DNA of 64,000 nucleotides from Rhynchonema sp. JSB1_4 (GCA_030248065.1 JASAMV010002410.1:1-64000); one strand, 5' to 3'; positions 34,601-49,300 are shown, counted from the stretch's first letter. The notes: a model not told the origin generated them from the letters alone. Made by a program: numbers and translations.

Positions 34601-37600
34601 TACATGGCATTACTTTTTGATGGAGTATGGGGGAAAATTGTCCTGAAACAGACACACACACAACGATATGAACTGCCAAAAAAAACTTTGTGAAACTAAA
34701 AAAGTGAAGAAAAATCTCACCTTGCAATACACGTCCAAACAGTGACCAGCGCTCTCGTGTGGCTCGCGGCACGGGATCGCGCACTGAAAATAAAAAAATC
34801 ATTTTTTTGAAAAATTTTTTTAACGTGCTTCTGCTTTGCCACAACTGATACTGATCAGTTGGTTGCAGTGTGTGTTGCACCGACGATGACCCGTTGCACC
34901 ACCGCTGCCGGAGGAAAAGCGAAACGGGGCAAACCACGTCGGATCTGCACTGTTCTGCCAAACTTCCATTTCCCCTTCACCTCCAGATTTCAATCTCACG
35001 ATAATCAACAACCAAACAAAAACAGCAGATCCCCCACCGAGACATAATACTACTGAAGCACGCACTGAACACGCAATTCATAAAAATAGTCATACCAGCG
35101 TGCACTACAACCATGCGAAAAAATCTGAATCTGAGAGTGCACAGGCATAATGTACTGTACATTCTTGGGTCTCTTCATGTCCGAAAGATCACGCACGAAT
35201 CGCATTCTGATGCCCAAAATCCGGATATGGGGGTTCATTATTTATCCCGCAAACCACTTGAACCCCGCATGCAAGTGTGCCCCACCCCACAATCTAATAA
35301 GCGGACATAATGGTCTCCAAAATGAGCCCCAGGGAGCTTCTAGTGTCCCATTAAAGCCGCTGGTGCACCACTTTATTGGGTTATGCTGGTCAGCAGACAT
35401 TATTGCGTATGCCTGTGGTCATTGTTTCAGGCTTTTAATATGAGCCTTTTTTGGGCTAAGGAGCAAATGGACACGCTCGTTACGAATTAGCGGATATTTG
35501 AGCCGCAACACGCACAAATTGCGGGATACAATGAAATAATGCTTGGGAAAATATCAACGGAAGGTGGGGCTTTCAGGTCAGAAAGTCAGTCTTGTAGGTG
35601 CTGTAGTGCATAGCATAAGTGCACCTGTGGATCTAATCTGGAGCCTGTTGCAAAATGCTTACAAATGAGTATAAATTATGGGACAAGCGCCGCCATCATC
35701 TTCCGTATTATCTTCAAAAATTGATTGGTCCAAATCTTATCAGCCACAACAACATAGTTTTTAGGTCCCGATCTCATGGAGCCAACTGATGCGCCAAAAA
35801 TTAATATCGAGTAAATTAGCGAGTCAAATTTTACGACCGTGCCAAGCCCATTTGCCCAGTAATTACCAGATAAACGGGCTTGATTCGGACCAAAATTATT
35901 GAAACATGGCGGGCTTTCGGCTTTGTTCTTCTCACCGCATTGCGTTTATCCAGCATAACCGGTCCCTATCATGACAGAGTCCTGTTTATGTGCAGCCAAC
36001 AGGCTCTTTGTTGCAAATAATGAGAGATAAAAAGTCTAATTCCGAGTTTCTGATTCCAGTCCACATGGACACACACACACACAATGTATGCCCACATTTA
36101 TGACCTCAAACATCCGGACGCCGGACCCGGCAGAAATTTATGGTCACGCAAACCTCGTCGCGCGATCAGAAAAATATGTTGAGCGGAGGACTTTTTTTAT
36201 TGTCCACACAGACCGATGGGACTGGGGTTCGCAAAACAAACAAACAATCACAGCTGTAAATCAGTGGTCGTTTGATTTCGAACGTGTTTATTTGCGTTGC
36301 GTGTTTTGTAGGATTCACGAAAACTGAGCTTCCAACGAATTTCGAAGGTTTCAGAAGTTTTACTTCGATTTGTATACCATATATGTAACATCACTGTCGT
36401 ATCAAAACAAGCCATTTGCACACAATTTCACGCATCACTGCCATTCCCCAGATTGCTCTTGCATGGGGTTTGAGCGGCACAAAGCAACTTTGATCAAAAC
36501 ATCGGCATCACAACAAACATTCAACAAAATGTACATCACTACATATAGCACACATATGTACGCCTCACTTTATTCTGGCACTTCAAGGCTTGATGTATGT
36601 TACGAAAAACGTATCAGCACAACGAACGAGAGCTCGAACGGCATGTAATTGCGCCCCCACTTCAACTTCGAAAAAATGCGCATTTTCCATTATTTTTGCG
36701 CACATTTTTCTTCGGTTTTTCGATACAAACATTTTATGCAATGTTCTGTTTCTCGGAAAGTTGTCACTTCGTTTGATTCACCGTAACCGTACTTCGAACA
36801 TGCACTTTTTTGCAGAGAAATGTATACCTAGCCTGCTATGGTACATTTCCTTTGAACCGACATTGCATGAAGCGCCACATACAACAGCCAATGTCTATAA
36901 ATAACAACCAGAAGCACGAGTAATTCTTGTCCAGCGCAAAATTCACGTGAAAAACGTTATTTTGACCAGTGGGTCAGCGGTACATTTGCAGACCGCACGC
37001 AGTGGTAAAACGTGAAATATGACTTTGTTTTGCGATAAATTCCGTACATTTTGGCTTCGGTATTTTACGAAACCCCTTACATAGTGCAATGCAATTGTTG
37101 TACTCTTCAAGAACAAAAGTAAATAATTACAAAATTAGACGTAATTCCGGTGACAAAAAGATGATAGTCTCGCAGCCAGCCCGCCCAGCCCCATCAGGTC
37201 AAGGTTCCCCGCCCAAACACAAGGACAAAACAAGATATGCTAAAGAACAAGCACTTCTTTTTACATCGAGGTTCGATGATTGTTTCCTGCGAACAGACCT
37301 TTCGCGCGCCAAATTTCGAAGCACCAAAGTGGTCCGATCTGAATGGATTTGGTTCTGAAGTTCTAGAACTTGAGAACAGACACTTGGAACTTTTGATGCC
37401 AGTGTGCCCACCCTGAGTGCACAAGGATAGGAGAGCCTGTCTGTGTTTACACAACAACAACGCACGTGCGAAGTGTAATCATCAATAGACACAACAAGCG
37501 CCGAGATCGGAGATAAGAAAAATCTGCGTGCACCTCACATCTGAATGTGATTGACATTTCTTGAAATGGAACAAAACTAAACATCAAGCATGTGAATTTT

Positions 37601-40600
37601 GTATCCCATCCTTGAAGGCTCAGGGTAATTCGTGTCCATCTTTTCAGGTTTAGTTTCTTCCAATACGCTTCTTTTCTCGGAGCTTATCCTTTCCTCCTTC
37701 TCTTTTGTTGACGCAAAGCGAAAGTTCTCACCTTTTGTATAGTATTTGGCAAAGGAAAAGAACGAAACATGCAAGTGCGCGCACGCACTTCAAATATGTT
37801 TCATTTATGAGACAGAGTGTAAATATGCTTTGAGCCGTATTTCTAAAGACCGGGACGAACGTCTTTTGTGAACGGAATGACCCTTAAACCTGGCCATATT
37901 GTGTAAATAAATGGCACCTTATACCTTTTTTCCTCCCCTTGGTGGTGTTAATCCCCCTTAGGAGCAGGGATATCCAAAAAAATCTTGAGGGTGCATCAAG
38001 ATATAACCCCGTGGCTGTTTTTCGCTTGCGGATTAGCACGTTTTGGGTTACGTATTCAGGGTTCAAAGAGATTAAGAAATTTGGAATAAATTATGACTGG
38101 TCTTTTATCAAGCATTCAAGCACCGTAATTTATGTTTATCCAAGGAACCATGTACGTGTGCCTTTTAACCCAATAATTTAGGATACCACCGGTTCAATAA
38201 TGGCACCTTTCCCAGGAAACGGCAGCTGCGCCCACCACAGGTGTTACCGCCCCCTTTTTAAAAAAAACTATAATCTGAAATTTTCTGGCAGCGTGTGACG
38301 TATTCAAAAAGACGGTCAAATCACAAAATGTGTGTTGGCAAGACTCAAAACAAACAAAACACGGGCCCTCTGCCTCTCTGAGATTTCTGGACTGTAACCA
38401 TTTTCGGTCGGATCATGATGTTTTACGAGTGTTTACAATGGTGACACATTTTGGCATCTTTTGTCATGCATTACAATATACAATTTACACTGATGTTTGG
38501 TAAATTGTGCCGCTCTGAGGTACAGTATATGTATATGTACCTGAGATTGTGCCAAAATATTGATTCAGAGACCCTCTTTTGTATTCGCAATTCCAAATCT
38601 GATGATGAGTTTTATTATTGTTGGTTAGGTAATGCGCTGGCAAATCTGGGGCTGATGATTCAATATTTATTGAACAAAAATAAAAAAGAAAAGAACGGAA
38701 AACGTTTCATGTCGCGTCCCCTGTCCGTCACGTTTTACGCAACTTTTTTCAGACACAAGAAAACGCAGTGACGCGGTTAATTTGTTTGAAGTTCATCAGA
38801 GCAGAATCTGTTCTGGAATATAAAAAAATCCGCGAAGCCCGGAACCCCCACCACGATTGACCGCGTTCACGCTTCATGCTCCATTAGACATCCGGGGCTA
38901 TACTGTAGTTCTTCGATCTCTTTAAAGTTACATCTTGCCCTGATTGTTCAGGGGGATTCGAATGCTTTTTGCATTCAGATTCCGTCTCTTTCAAAATTCT
39001 CCATTTCAAACGCAGTGCTAACTACATACATAGCTACGTGACATGAGTTTATTCCATTTATGTAGCTGCATTCGGCCTGCCATAAGGGTACCAGGTTGTG
39101 CTAAGTCACCCACAGCGTGCTAATGGCTCAAAGGGCCATTGCCAGCGATACACCAGTTTTAGTCGCAATCACAAGCGTTCATGACTCTAAAGAGTGTGCA
39201 GAACGAAAGTGCGTGCCTTTATCTAAATTAAAAAATAACTGGATTCAATAGTGCAACTTCCCTTGGGCATAAAGCCGTTTCGGATTTTGTAGCTTGTTTT
39301 TGGCTTTCTGTGATAGCCCGAGTTGATACAAGTGTCTGGACTTGGAGTAACGTCGGGCTTAATCTCAGGCTGGTACCGGCAGTTCTTCGGTTTTTTATGT
39401 GAGCATAATTTTTTCCCAACAGCTCATTTTTTGTGACAAATTGTCCTTACGAACTAGCATAACACACAGAGAGAGATTCACAAGATTGATGAGCGCAATG
39501 CCCCTAAATCAGGGACAAATCACTCACAATTTTTTTGGCCCCTTGACTTTTGCACGTGTTCGGTAACTTGATAGTCAATCAGCTACCACGGTGGGTGTGC
39601 TTGATAGTACACAAGTGGGAACACTAGATTACAGATATACAAATAAACTATGTACATGTGTTGCAAACGTGCATCCAGCATAGTACACTATGTACACATA
39701 GTAAAATACATGGGGAAATCTGAGCAGATTGAGTTATGTCTCTGCTTGAAAACACAGGCTTCAACAATGGTCTCCCTTCCCATATATTTTGTTGACCGAT
39801 TGAGTTTGAACACATGTAGTAGCACCAATGATGAACAACACTTTCGCGTTCATAATGTACTCAGAGCCAAAGAGTAAACAAGGTTAGACTCTCCTTAAAC
39901 ACATTTGTGGTATATCTGAATCCCAAGCCACGCCATGTCATACCGCAAATCCCAATCACAATGAGTGACTGACCACAAATACGCACAAGAACAACACTTT
40001 AGTGTACAAAAAACTACACATTCACACAGCAAATTTTGGTATACAACATCCTTGAACTGAAGTGGAGGTCACTCTCATAATCACTTTTCCACAAGGGGAG
40101 GTCCATTATTTGGACTTGGTCTAGTGGCCATAATTGGACGACAATGAACACACACAATTACACATTTATGTACACCGCGAGGTTATCATTACTGATTTTT
40201 TTTGGATTAAGCATCCTTCATTTGACGAAAAAACGAATACTGACCAAAAAGAAAACGCAAACAGCCAATACTCACCGAACTGCAGTTGACATCGTTCTTG
40301 CACAGCGAAATGATCTGATGCTTCAGCTGACGTCTGGAGATTCCTTTGTCCTGAAAAATGAAAGAAATTTTAAAAGAAAACCTGTGTTTTTTGATTTTGC
40401 TTGATATTTTTGTGGCTCAAATGTGCTAATCTGCCCATCCGCCCCCATTTTGGCTTAATTGTAGCATCCATGATGCATGACCATCCCAGGTACCCCTTTT
40501 CTGTAGCATATGAATCCATAAATGGCCTAACCATATGGTCCCAAAGGCATAATAACCGCCAATAAAATCATAATTGACGCGGCACTACGCAGTGACCGTA

Positions 40601-43600
40601 AAATCCCCGGCACCAGCAAAAAAGATTTTTTGAGGGGAGCGCGCCACAAACCCAATAAAACAGTTTTTAGCTCGGAACGTGTGTAATAATGAGCACGCCT
40701 TCTGTCTCACGTAATATTATATGGGGATTATTTATGTTATTTATATTTATTTTTCTATTATTTTATGTCTAGCTCCTCATATATTTCTTGACGCGGCAGT
40801 TTTCCTTCTCGTGTAATAATATCGTGTCGGTGTATTTTCTTTGTTATTTGCACTGAGTTGTTTTTGTGCGATACCCCGACACACATTGAACCTCCTTTCG
40901 CACAGCTGAAGCGCAAATGGTGTTATTACCGAAGCGTTAGCAAAGTGGTTTATGATCCCTTTCATATGTTTGCGCAAAGGATTTTCTTTTTGTAAGAAAA
41001 AGGAAGAGAAAAACGAAGCTCTACAAGTGCAAAGCTGACAAGGACCAACCACTTCAACACAGGTGGGGCCCTAATCCTCGTGGTGTCCACCGTTGCGCCC
41101 TGGGGCCTTTCCAAGCCAAAAAAATAAAGAAGCCCAGAAAAAAATGCGTTTGTGTGAAAATGCACCCATCCTATTGTTTCATTCAATGAAGATTACGCAA
41201 AACACTTGAAACATTCATAATAGACGCATGTGCATTCCATAGATGCGTGCATGCTTTTAAAGGGGTCATGCCATAACCCTTGACCACATGCCCATGTGTG
41301 TATGCGTCGGTGGGGGTCGCTTTATTCCACATTAATCCGTGAATAATTGGACGGATCCATTTGCATTCAGAATTCAGTCCCGGAATTCGCCGCGGACATG
41401 ACAAAGTGAGAAGGATGGGTGTTGCAGATAAGAGAATGGACACCAAACGAAATATGTCACCCATTAGGCACTGTGACATGAATAGAAAAACGCTCAATCA
41501 GTGAGGCAGAGTGACCCTTGCTCTGACGTTGGACCACAAAGTTCCATTTTGGGTTCTCACGATATATGTATACAGCTCAAGAACCCCAAGGAAGAGGAAA
41601 CAAATGGCGTTTTCTCTATAATAACACGCAAAGTTCTACCGTTACATCACACTCAATCTACTGGTAGCGCCTGGGGCCGTGGGCAGGGCATATAAACAGG
41701 AAAGTTACAAAATTGGGCTGATAACCTTGTGGCAAATTGATAACACAATGAGTGGACTAGTCGTGTCGGTGAAGTTTGGGGTGTCATCCTTGCGTTCTCT
41801 GAACTACAAATGGACCCCCATATTGCGAGATGATCATGATTGATGACTTGCTACTCACACCACAACTACCTACGATGTGGGTCCTTGTCCGTTAGGTACC
41901 AACAACGCAACTGACCCAAAAATGGATTGGCCTTTATGGCCGCCACTGTCTGCCTTGGTCACCAGCCCCGAAAAGATTTATCAGCGCTGATAAAATGGTA
42001 AACATGTAGACGTTGGGTCTCTGTGCATCTTTGGTGGTCCGGTCAGTTCAGTGCTGGGTGACGTGCCCTTTGGCTACGTTTAACTGCCGCCAATAGATTT
42101 TGTTTGTGACGTCGACTTTATGTCATAATAGCGGTCATGATGAGGCATGAAAGTGGCCATGAACGCCTAAGTGTAAAATTGTTGGACTATGTGTAAATGT
42201 GATAAACATTGTTTATGTGCGCTTGCGGTTTTGGTGCAAACATGACGCAGATTTTCAGGTTCTATCCCCTTTCTATACTCTAATTTGCATTACATTCATT
42301 TGGAAAGAAACGTCTTTGAACCCAAAGAACTTGAAGATGCCCGCCCCCTAATTTCAAGGCTTTGCTGCTTGATCACGAGCTGACTGAGAGTGTCGCCGGG
42401 TTTCCGGTTTCACCCGAAAGCTTAGAAGGGGCAGTGAGATACCGCAAGCCAAACATGAATAACCTCGCCGCCACCAAGACTATTTGTGGAAATTCCGAAA
42501 GTGAAAATGACCATGCGCGCGCGTGTGTGACAGACAAGTGACGGACAAGCAAGGTCACTCTAATCACCCATCACGACAACGTGTCGGTTGGACACACTGT
42601 TTGGACTTTGATCGCGCAAAATAGCCCCCCGCAAATCCATGTGACACGGACATGTGTTTTCGCACCTTTTTATCTTTGGCTTGGTGCATTGTGATGATTG
42701 GGTGCTAAAAGGTGTATGGTAAACAATAGAATATTCAGAGTACAATAACCTCCTGAGGTGCGCGTCGCTGCTTGCTGCACGCGGGGAGTATTTTTGTTGT
42801 CGGCTTTCGGCTGCTTTCGGTAAAAGTGGCTTTATAAGCCGACTGTGACAGTGTCCCGGTTCTTTTCAGTTTCCGGAATGAACAAAACAACAAAGGACAT
42901 CGTGAAAGAATACAACTTGCTTTTGAAACTGAGGCGGCTTCTGTGTTTGACTGGCTAAACACTGGTTGTTACTTTGAGTGCCTATGTAAACGAGCATTGT
43001 GTTTTTCTTTCATGTTTCATGTGTTTGGTTCTCTAGTCTTGTGTTTGAGTTCAAGTAGCCCCGCGGGAACGCAATCGTAAACTCATGCAGCGTCAAAACA
43101 ATGGCACGTCCCCTTCAGAGATTTTGCAATGCAACAAGTTTTGAACTTTGCTCCCTAAAAGATGAATGCTCATTGGCTGTCCGACGTCTTTATATGGCCG
43201 ACTACGGTAGATGATAACTTGTCGACAAGCCGAATGAATAAATCATCACTAAGTGAGTCAAAGATCCTGCTTCTTCGAACCTCTCATTTATAACCAACCG
43301 GCTGTCTTAGGCTCCATTTAGAAAGCAAACGTTGTTTTTGTTATTCAGGCAGTATGCGTTTTAAAGGCCTAACTATACTTCGTTCTCTCAGAGAACAAAG
43401 AACAAATTCTCGCGCGCTGATTGGCTGTTGAACATACGTGGCCAGTATGCAAGTTACCTTAAGAATATAGATGAGTTTAACACCGTGGATGCTTATGCTT
43501 AACGATGTTGTGCAGCTTAGATGGCCTGCTTACAACGAACATTTATCACAAAGGCCAGATCTTTGCTGAACGTTTACAGCGAGCTGGCTGCCCCCGTTAA

Positions 43601-46316
43601 TTGACACATCTTGTTATTTGCAAAGAAAGAAACTTGAGCTGACTGCAGCTAACGACAGCCTCTTCAGTCAAAAAATGATGGGTTTCTCGAGGTATGGTTC
43701 TCATGTTGGCTGTCTTGAGTGGCCAAGAGGACAACTGTTGTTTTAGGTGATGAGCTGAAGCTTCGATGATGGGTTGGACAGGCCCTAGTGGCCACAAGAC
43801 AGCAAACACTCTTGCGGTGGTTTTTATGTGATGTTTGTTATTGTGTGTGTCTTGTAAAGAAAAGTTGCCGACACCGCGCTCTGACTCTGTCGGTGGAGAT
43901 GAACTTTCTTGAACTTCATAGAGTCTGATGTTTGTTGGTTATAGTGGTGTCGGACTGCCCATGGGTGACCAAGGGATCCATCTTCTGTTGAGTGAACTGG
44001 ACAGGGTCTAACCGCACTCACATAAACAAAAAACCAACTGTTGCCCTGCCAGTAAGCAGCCCATCAGATGGGAAAACTTCCCATAAAACCGACGCGGAGT
44101 CAGTTGTTTCCATCCTCAACATTAATTGAGTTATATATGCAAACATACGAGGATGCTTATACCCTTGCATAGTTGTGGGAATTATCTATCCATCGGCATC
44201 TATACAAATCGCATCAGACATACAACTTTGATGAGGAACATAAGCTTTGAGATATTTTTATCCTTTACACTCGAGCGGAAAGGCGCTTTTAGCTATGCGC
44301 AACAGATAGGCGTAAAACGATTGCCCCTGTACACCTAATCGCATCAAAAAGAAATCTGCCGACTTTAGCTTGTGGCACATTCCCCTTAAACACTTTTTTT
44401 CACGGAATTATTCTGTGCTCAGTTGTTGCGTAGACGACGTTTTGTTCATTGTTTTGAGACAAACAAATGCTGCTTTTTAATGTGATTAGTCAGAAAATTT
44501 AGAATCCTAACGCACATCCAGTCAGTTTTGCTCCAAGCTCATAAACCCCCGGTATCCTCCAAACAAACCATTAAAACAATAATAAAAAAGTCAGTTTTTA
44601 ACCTGAAAATTGAGCTGTAGTAAAGTGCGTGTAACGAAAACACTGTGAAACCAAAACTGCAGCTCGCCCCTGGTGGGCAATAAAAATACAACGGCATCAA
44701 TAACGAATGCAAAATCAAATTACACGATCGCGAATTTTTACAATTTTTGCGGGGCGCGTGGTGATTTTCTCTTTTATTTCAGTGCATTAGTGCACAACGC
44801 AGTTCACAGACTCATTAAACGGCAGTTTAGCTGTTTTGTTATGACCTGTTCACGTATATTTCGACTAAATGAGATGTAAAAATCTGGTCTGGTTAATGTG
44901 TCTATAGTTGGAGATTGACCGAATTTCCAGCTTTTCTCTCTCCTGAGGCCAGTGGTTGGTGCTTTATCGTTTCTTTGTGCTATCGTCGGACCAGAAATTA
45001 TGCGTTTTGGCAGCGCATGCCATTTTTGAGACATTATTTCTTGTGTCTGTTTGAGAAAGATCCCAGGAAACGTGTACTGACAGAAAAAAGAGTGAAAAAA
45101 ATCGGAACAGATAGCGTAAAACAGCCGTTCCTCAGCGGTAATCAAGCGTGACAGCGGGACTGGAAACAGTGATAACGTGCACCATCGGGATCCTGGTTTG
45201 CGTCGGGGCTGTTTGTGGTCAGATTTGGACCGAGAACGGGAACTGAGCAAATTTGAGATTGATACTGGCAACAGTGGGTTCTCAGTCTCACAAGGACAGT
45301 CCGCTCTCACGCGCATTTGAGGGCCCGGAAACACAAAGCAGATAAAAAGCTATTTGAGAAATGTAGTGATCTTCGATCGTGCTGTTCTGAACATTAACAG
45401 GACCGGTTTTGGTCATCTTCAAACAACTTTTTCAACACTTGTTTTCCATTATTCCCATCGACCCTCGGATGCACCAAAGCAAATGACAGAACCAGCAGTG
45501 AAACGAGCCTTAAAAGCATCGAAAATGGCTTGTTTCCACAACAAAAAAAGCGCCAAATGAAATGGGCTCTCTCTAATGTGACCGAATGCAAAAAAAACCA
45601 AGCGCAGGATTTATGAGGTGTCGCTATTTTGCGCTCATTATCACATCATGTGCCTACCACACTGATTAGGTCTTATTTGTTGTGACGGGCTCGCCAAGGT
45701 TGGCGTGCGCTTTGCTTCGAATTCTGACCCCGTGTTTTCCAGTGAGCCATTTGTTTATAAAGGCAGCAAAAAAGCACAAGTTTGAAAGACAAAGCTGTAT
45801 TTCATGCATAATGCCATGCAATTTTCCCGTACATATGGAAATCCATTAGAATAAACGGGAGCTGCTCACAGCTAAAAAATGGACGCCATACGAAAGCACT
45901 AAAGTTAAGTGCGGTGGGGCTAACTTATTTTCCCCCTTTGCTTCTGATCAGGAAATGTAGCCCATCCGCCAGTGGTTGAAAAACGGAAACTTTTCCCTTG
46001 AAAGCTTCCCAAGCGTGTGTGCATACGTAAGTGCTTATGTTATGTCTGACTTGTTATTGGTTGTTGCTGTTAGGCTTTCTGATCTTGGATGGTAATGCTG
46101 ACTATGCTTATCGAGAGTAAAGTTGCACAAAAATCGCATAAAAAGAAAGGAATTGACAAAAAGCTACCAAGATCCACAAACCTCGGCGTTGTTTTCGAAT
46201 CTGGCGAGACATTTTGCCTGACACCTGGCACTGAGCAGTTCGTTTTGAGCGTTCACCGTGCACACTGATTGAAACATCAGCAGCACAACGAGGTAGATGG
46301 TGCAAAGACTGTACAT
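28628..46316 (-). CDS. kal-1: KAL-1 / anosmin-1: WAP and fibronectin type III extracellular protein (15 exons)
   Basis: Exons, 5' to 3': 46316-46182, 40350-40276, 34783-34721, 33005-32898, 32054-31917, 31480-31319, 31237-31102, 31030-30900, 30807-30568, 30479-30110, 30021-29897, 29832-29655, 29571-29362, 29198-28980, 28866-28628. All phases agree, giving about 842 residues. A signal peptide (MYSLCTIYLVVLLMFQSVCT) precedes an anosmin-type Cys-rich region ending AEKPGTCP. A WAP domain follows at about 128-160 (CVVSCQRDGDCPQAQKCC and NGCGRSC). FNIII-like repeats run from about 174 to 760, with LSPGRYYKFRVASVN and LQPNTEYVVQVQPISGTG as typical F-G strand signatures. The C-terminus ends in a hydrophobic tail (MAYFFTFLAVLYSWCRF), suggesting GPI attachment. 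Anosmin is a heparan-sulfate-binding extracellular protein in axon branching and epithelial morphogenesis. Introns 1 and 2 are 5.8 and 5.5 kb. The donor of exon 4 (GAG/GTCGGC) is the least certain junction. Confidence 0.93.
31628..31749. repeat. Dispersed repeat with GGCCTAA ends, in a kal-1 intron
   Basis: The first 36 bp (AAGGCCTAACTATACTTCGT and on to AGAGAACAAA) are identical to 43364-43399 in kal-1 intron 1. The segment here ends TTAGGCCTTTAA, the complement of its start, so it may be a complete small inverted-repeat element of about 120 bp. It contains the near-palindrome GTTCTCTCAGAGAAC and two poly-A runs. Confidence 0.65.
33006..34720 (-). other. kal-1 intron 3, no exon seen
   Basis: It contains one exact copy of the 21-bp dispersed motif at 34089-34109. 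Other ORFs show no motif. The flanking exons join in phase 0. Confidence 0.6.
34784..40275 (-). other. kal-1 intron 2 (5.5 kb), no exon seen
   Basis: Mostly AT-rich unique-looking sequence with one degenerate 21-bp motif at 34880-34900. No gene on either strand could be supported. Confidence 0.6.
40351..46181 (-). other. kal-1 intron 1 (5.8 kb), no exon seen
   Basis: It includes the short repeat at 43364. The longest ORF (44804-45334, minus, 176 codons) lacks recognisable motifs and splice-supported neighbours. Long first introns often hold enhancers, but nothing specific is visible. Confidence 0.6.
43364..43399. repeat. Second copy of the GGCCTAACTATACTTCG repeat
   Basis: It is 36 bp identical to the start of the repeat at 31628, then diverges. 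It sits in kal-1 intron 1. No right-hand end was found. Confidence 0.65.
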
Positions 46317-49300
46317 GGACGGGCATTTGGTGCAATTGAAACTGCTTGATTCAGTTCTCCCTTGCTGAATTCTTGATGGTTCATGTGATTCTGAAGTTCT
46401 TGGTGAAACATCTTCGAAACAGTTCGTTGACGTGCCACAGCCACTATAGTTGCTGCAGCTTGGAGCAGCTGTGTTCAGCTCCATGATATGGAGGATCCGA
46501 TGACTAATTTACTGAATTTGGGGTAATTTTCGGCAGTGAAATGAGTCAGCTTGCTTTCATCCACTTGTCTGAAAAGATGGACATATAAGGGCTTTTATTT
46601 TCTCTCAGGCGTGAACCTGAAAGAAGAAACATCAATAATAAATTAGGTGCTATTTCTGGCTGACTGGATTCACCCATGTTTTTGCGTTTACGCTTGTTTG
46701 CGCAAAAACGTTTGACAGGACCACCCCCAAGACAAAACACGCGTGAGATAAGAATCGTGCGCAGAAATTGCCCATGCTCCAAAAACTTGTTCCAGGGTCG
46801 GGCATTGGACGGGTACCACGCTACTCAGACACCTGGTGCTCAACCATTTTCAGACAAAAAGGGTGCTTAACCACCCCCAGTATCAGTGTTTTAGGTGACA
46901 GGTATTTATTTCTGGGGTAACCCGTTCTGACAGGCGTGCGTAAACAGTGGATTTTGCTGCTGATAAAATCTACTTATAGAGCATGCACTCGCGCGCATAT
47001 GGTCCAGTTTAATGAAAATTTCGCGCGCTTCGCGCGAGAGACTGCACGTATCAATCAATGCAACGCTGATTGTTTTGATTTTCGTCGTGCACCACTTGTG
47101 TTAAAAGTATAGAAACAAGGTTAAGCGCAGATCGGGTAAAAAAAGATGAGGGTTTTCGCGCTTTTTTAAATGCGCCTCTACATGGGCAAATCTTCAATAG
47201 CGAGAATAATAACATCCCGTATTGCAACCTGTGTAGGAACAGGTGCAGAATACACACATTTGGTCTTGCTCGCTTGCGCCGGTAATATAAACTATTTTGA
47301 TTACCTTCTTCTGTTCTCATACGAAATGGGATTGCGCAGATTGTTGCATTCGTGTATTATATACATACAGTATGTCAAGAAATATACTGATGTGCCAGGC
47401 TACCTACATACCTTGTACCTTGGTTACCCCAGATCTTCTGGTAATAAAATGCCTCCCTATGCATTCACCCTGTGGGGAATTCACGTGCGTGTAATTCCTG
47501 TGTAACTTTTATAGCACCTAAAAATGGCGTAAGAAGCGTGGGTAAACCACAAATTGTGCCTGACAGCAAAGAAACAGACACCAGAAACATGTCGGTGTAG
47601 GAAGGTTTAGGTTAGTTTAATGTACTGAAAGGCCCTTGGAAAGACAAATGAACCCAAGTGTGGTGAGGTGGGAACTTGACAAGATTTATTGGCCGCAGAA
47701 CTTTCCGATAGAACGGACTGAGGCTCAAATACAGCTAACTAATGAGAACCAAATTCCGGCTTGGAACTTTTGGTTCCAACTGGTCAAATCAGAAAATACA
47801 CAGATGCAACTTGGCAAGTAACAAATTTGTATTCGGCTTGAGGCAAGCACACACCCAGCAGGCAGATCGCACGAGCAAAGTGGGCGGAGTCGAAGAGCGA
47901 GCCAATCGGACATGCGCGCTGGCGGCCGGCTTGGGAAACACAACAGCCTTGATGCAGATGCAGTTGCTGTACTTGACTTACTTTTCACAGACCGGTGGTG
48001 CATCGGGTCATCGTCAGAGAGCAACTGCAGTTGCCCCTTCACAAAGTGATTTACCCACCCCCTTATAGTTACACCTCAGTTCTTTCGATCAAGAATTAAT
48101 AGTGGTCCTTCAAACAACATTTCAAGCAGCTCTCGTGATGGACAAGCTTGAGATTCAACAGAATCCCCAGAAGAAACCGGTCTCCGAGGCCATAAAGGAA
48201 CACGTTTCTTTTCCCAATTTTTCTCCGAAAAAAGCGAACAATGAGTTATGGATGTAATTAATGAGCCGATTCTCGCACATGGTTTAGGTATGCATGAGGC
48301 ACAGGAAGTGTATATCGGAGATACGCGTAAATTACGATCGGTACTTTTTCAAAACATCGCATGATTCTGAAATCTGCATGACCACACACAAATACTAACA
48401 GATGACAATAGGGTATAAAAATTTTTTCGGCTTGTGGTTTTATGCGCGCACTATAAACACATGGCACAACATTGTTCTTGTGGTTATCATGAACAGGTTT
48501 ATTTTAGGAACTCACCGGGTTAACAAGGTTCACGTCCCGGACCGGACCCAGAACCGGACCTGGGCCCAACAGGTGCCCCGGTCCGTTCCCAGACAATGAA
48601 TTGTGGTGCAGCCTTGATTTGGCGCCAATGATCCTGCGCCTGTCGCGCGCAATGAGACGACAGACCCGGCGACATGGACCTCACTCTGATGAGGCTGGGG
48701 TGCACCAGGTGGTCACTGAGGTTTGGGCACCATAAAAAGTACTGGAACTGGGAACAGGAACTACAGTAGACTGATTGTTTTTGAACAAATATGAGTTTTG
48801 TGAAATGATTTTTTTTGAAACAGAGATGTTTTGTTGTTATATGTTATTCCTTGATTGGAGTACTACACGGCAGTTCAGATGTGCCATGCACATGATACGG
48901 GAATTATAGCAAACCACACACGGTTTGGGAATTGGAAAGTTGTGGCCAAAAACACTGATTGATTGAGTCAGTTGAAAAACGCAGTACGAATTTTTCACAA
49001 AAAATAAGTAATGCAATGGCATGGAATTTAAAGAATCCATACATTTCTGGAGCACACGACATCACTACACAAATTTTGTCGCGTATTTGACTTCAGAACA
49101 GAAAAATTACTATAATGCCACATAACAATCAAAGAAATCACAATTGATTAGTCCTATACTAATCGGTACAATTACGATTACGATATGCAGACAAGTCAAA
49201 CAAATTTATCATACTGTAGGTAATTTATGCTGGCGACAGTGGGTCCGGGCCAAGTTTTATTTCTCTTTTTTTACAAAAGATGAAAAAAAATGTCTGCATC

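Noticed and set aside
44804..45334. 176-residue minus-strand ORF in kal-1 intron 1
   Set aside because: No family motif or splice-consistent neighbours; within an intron on the same strand as kal-1.
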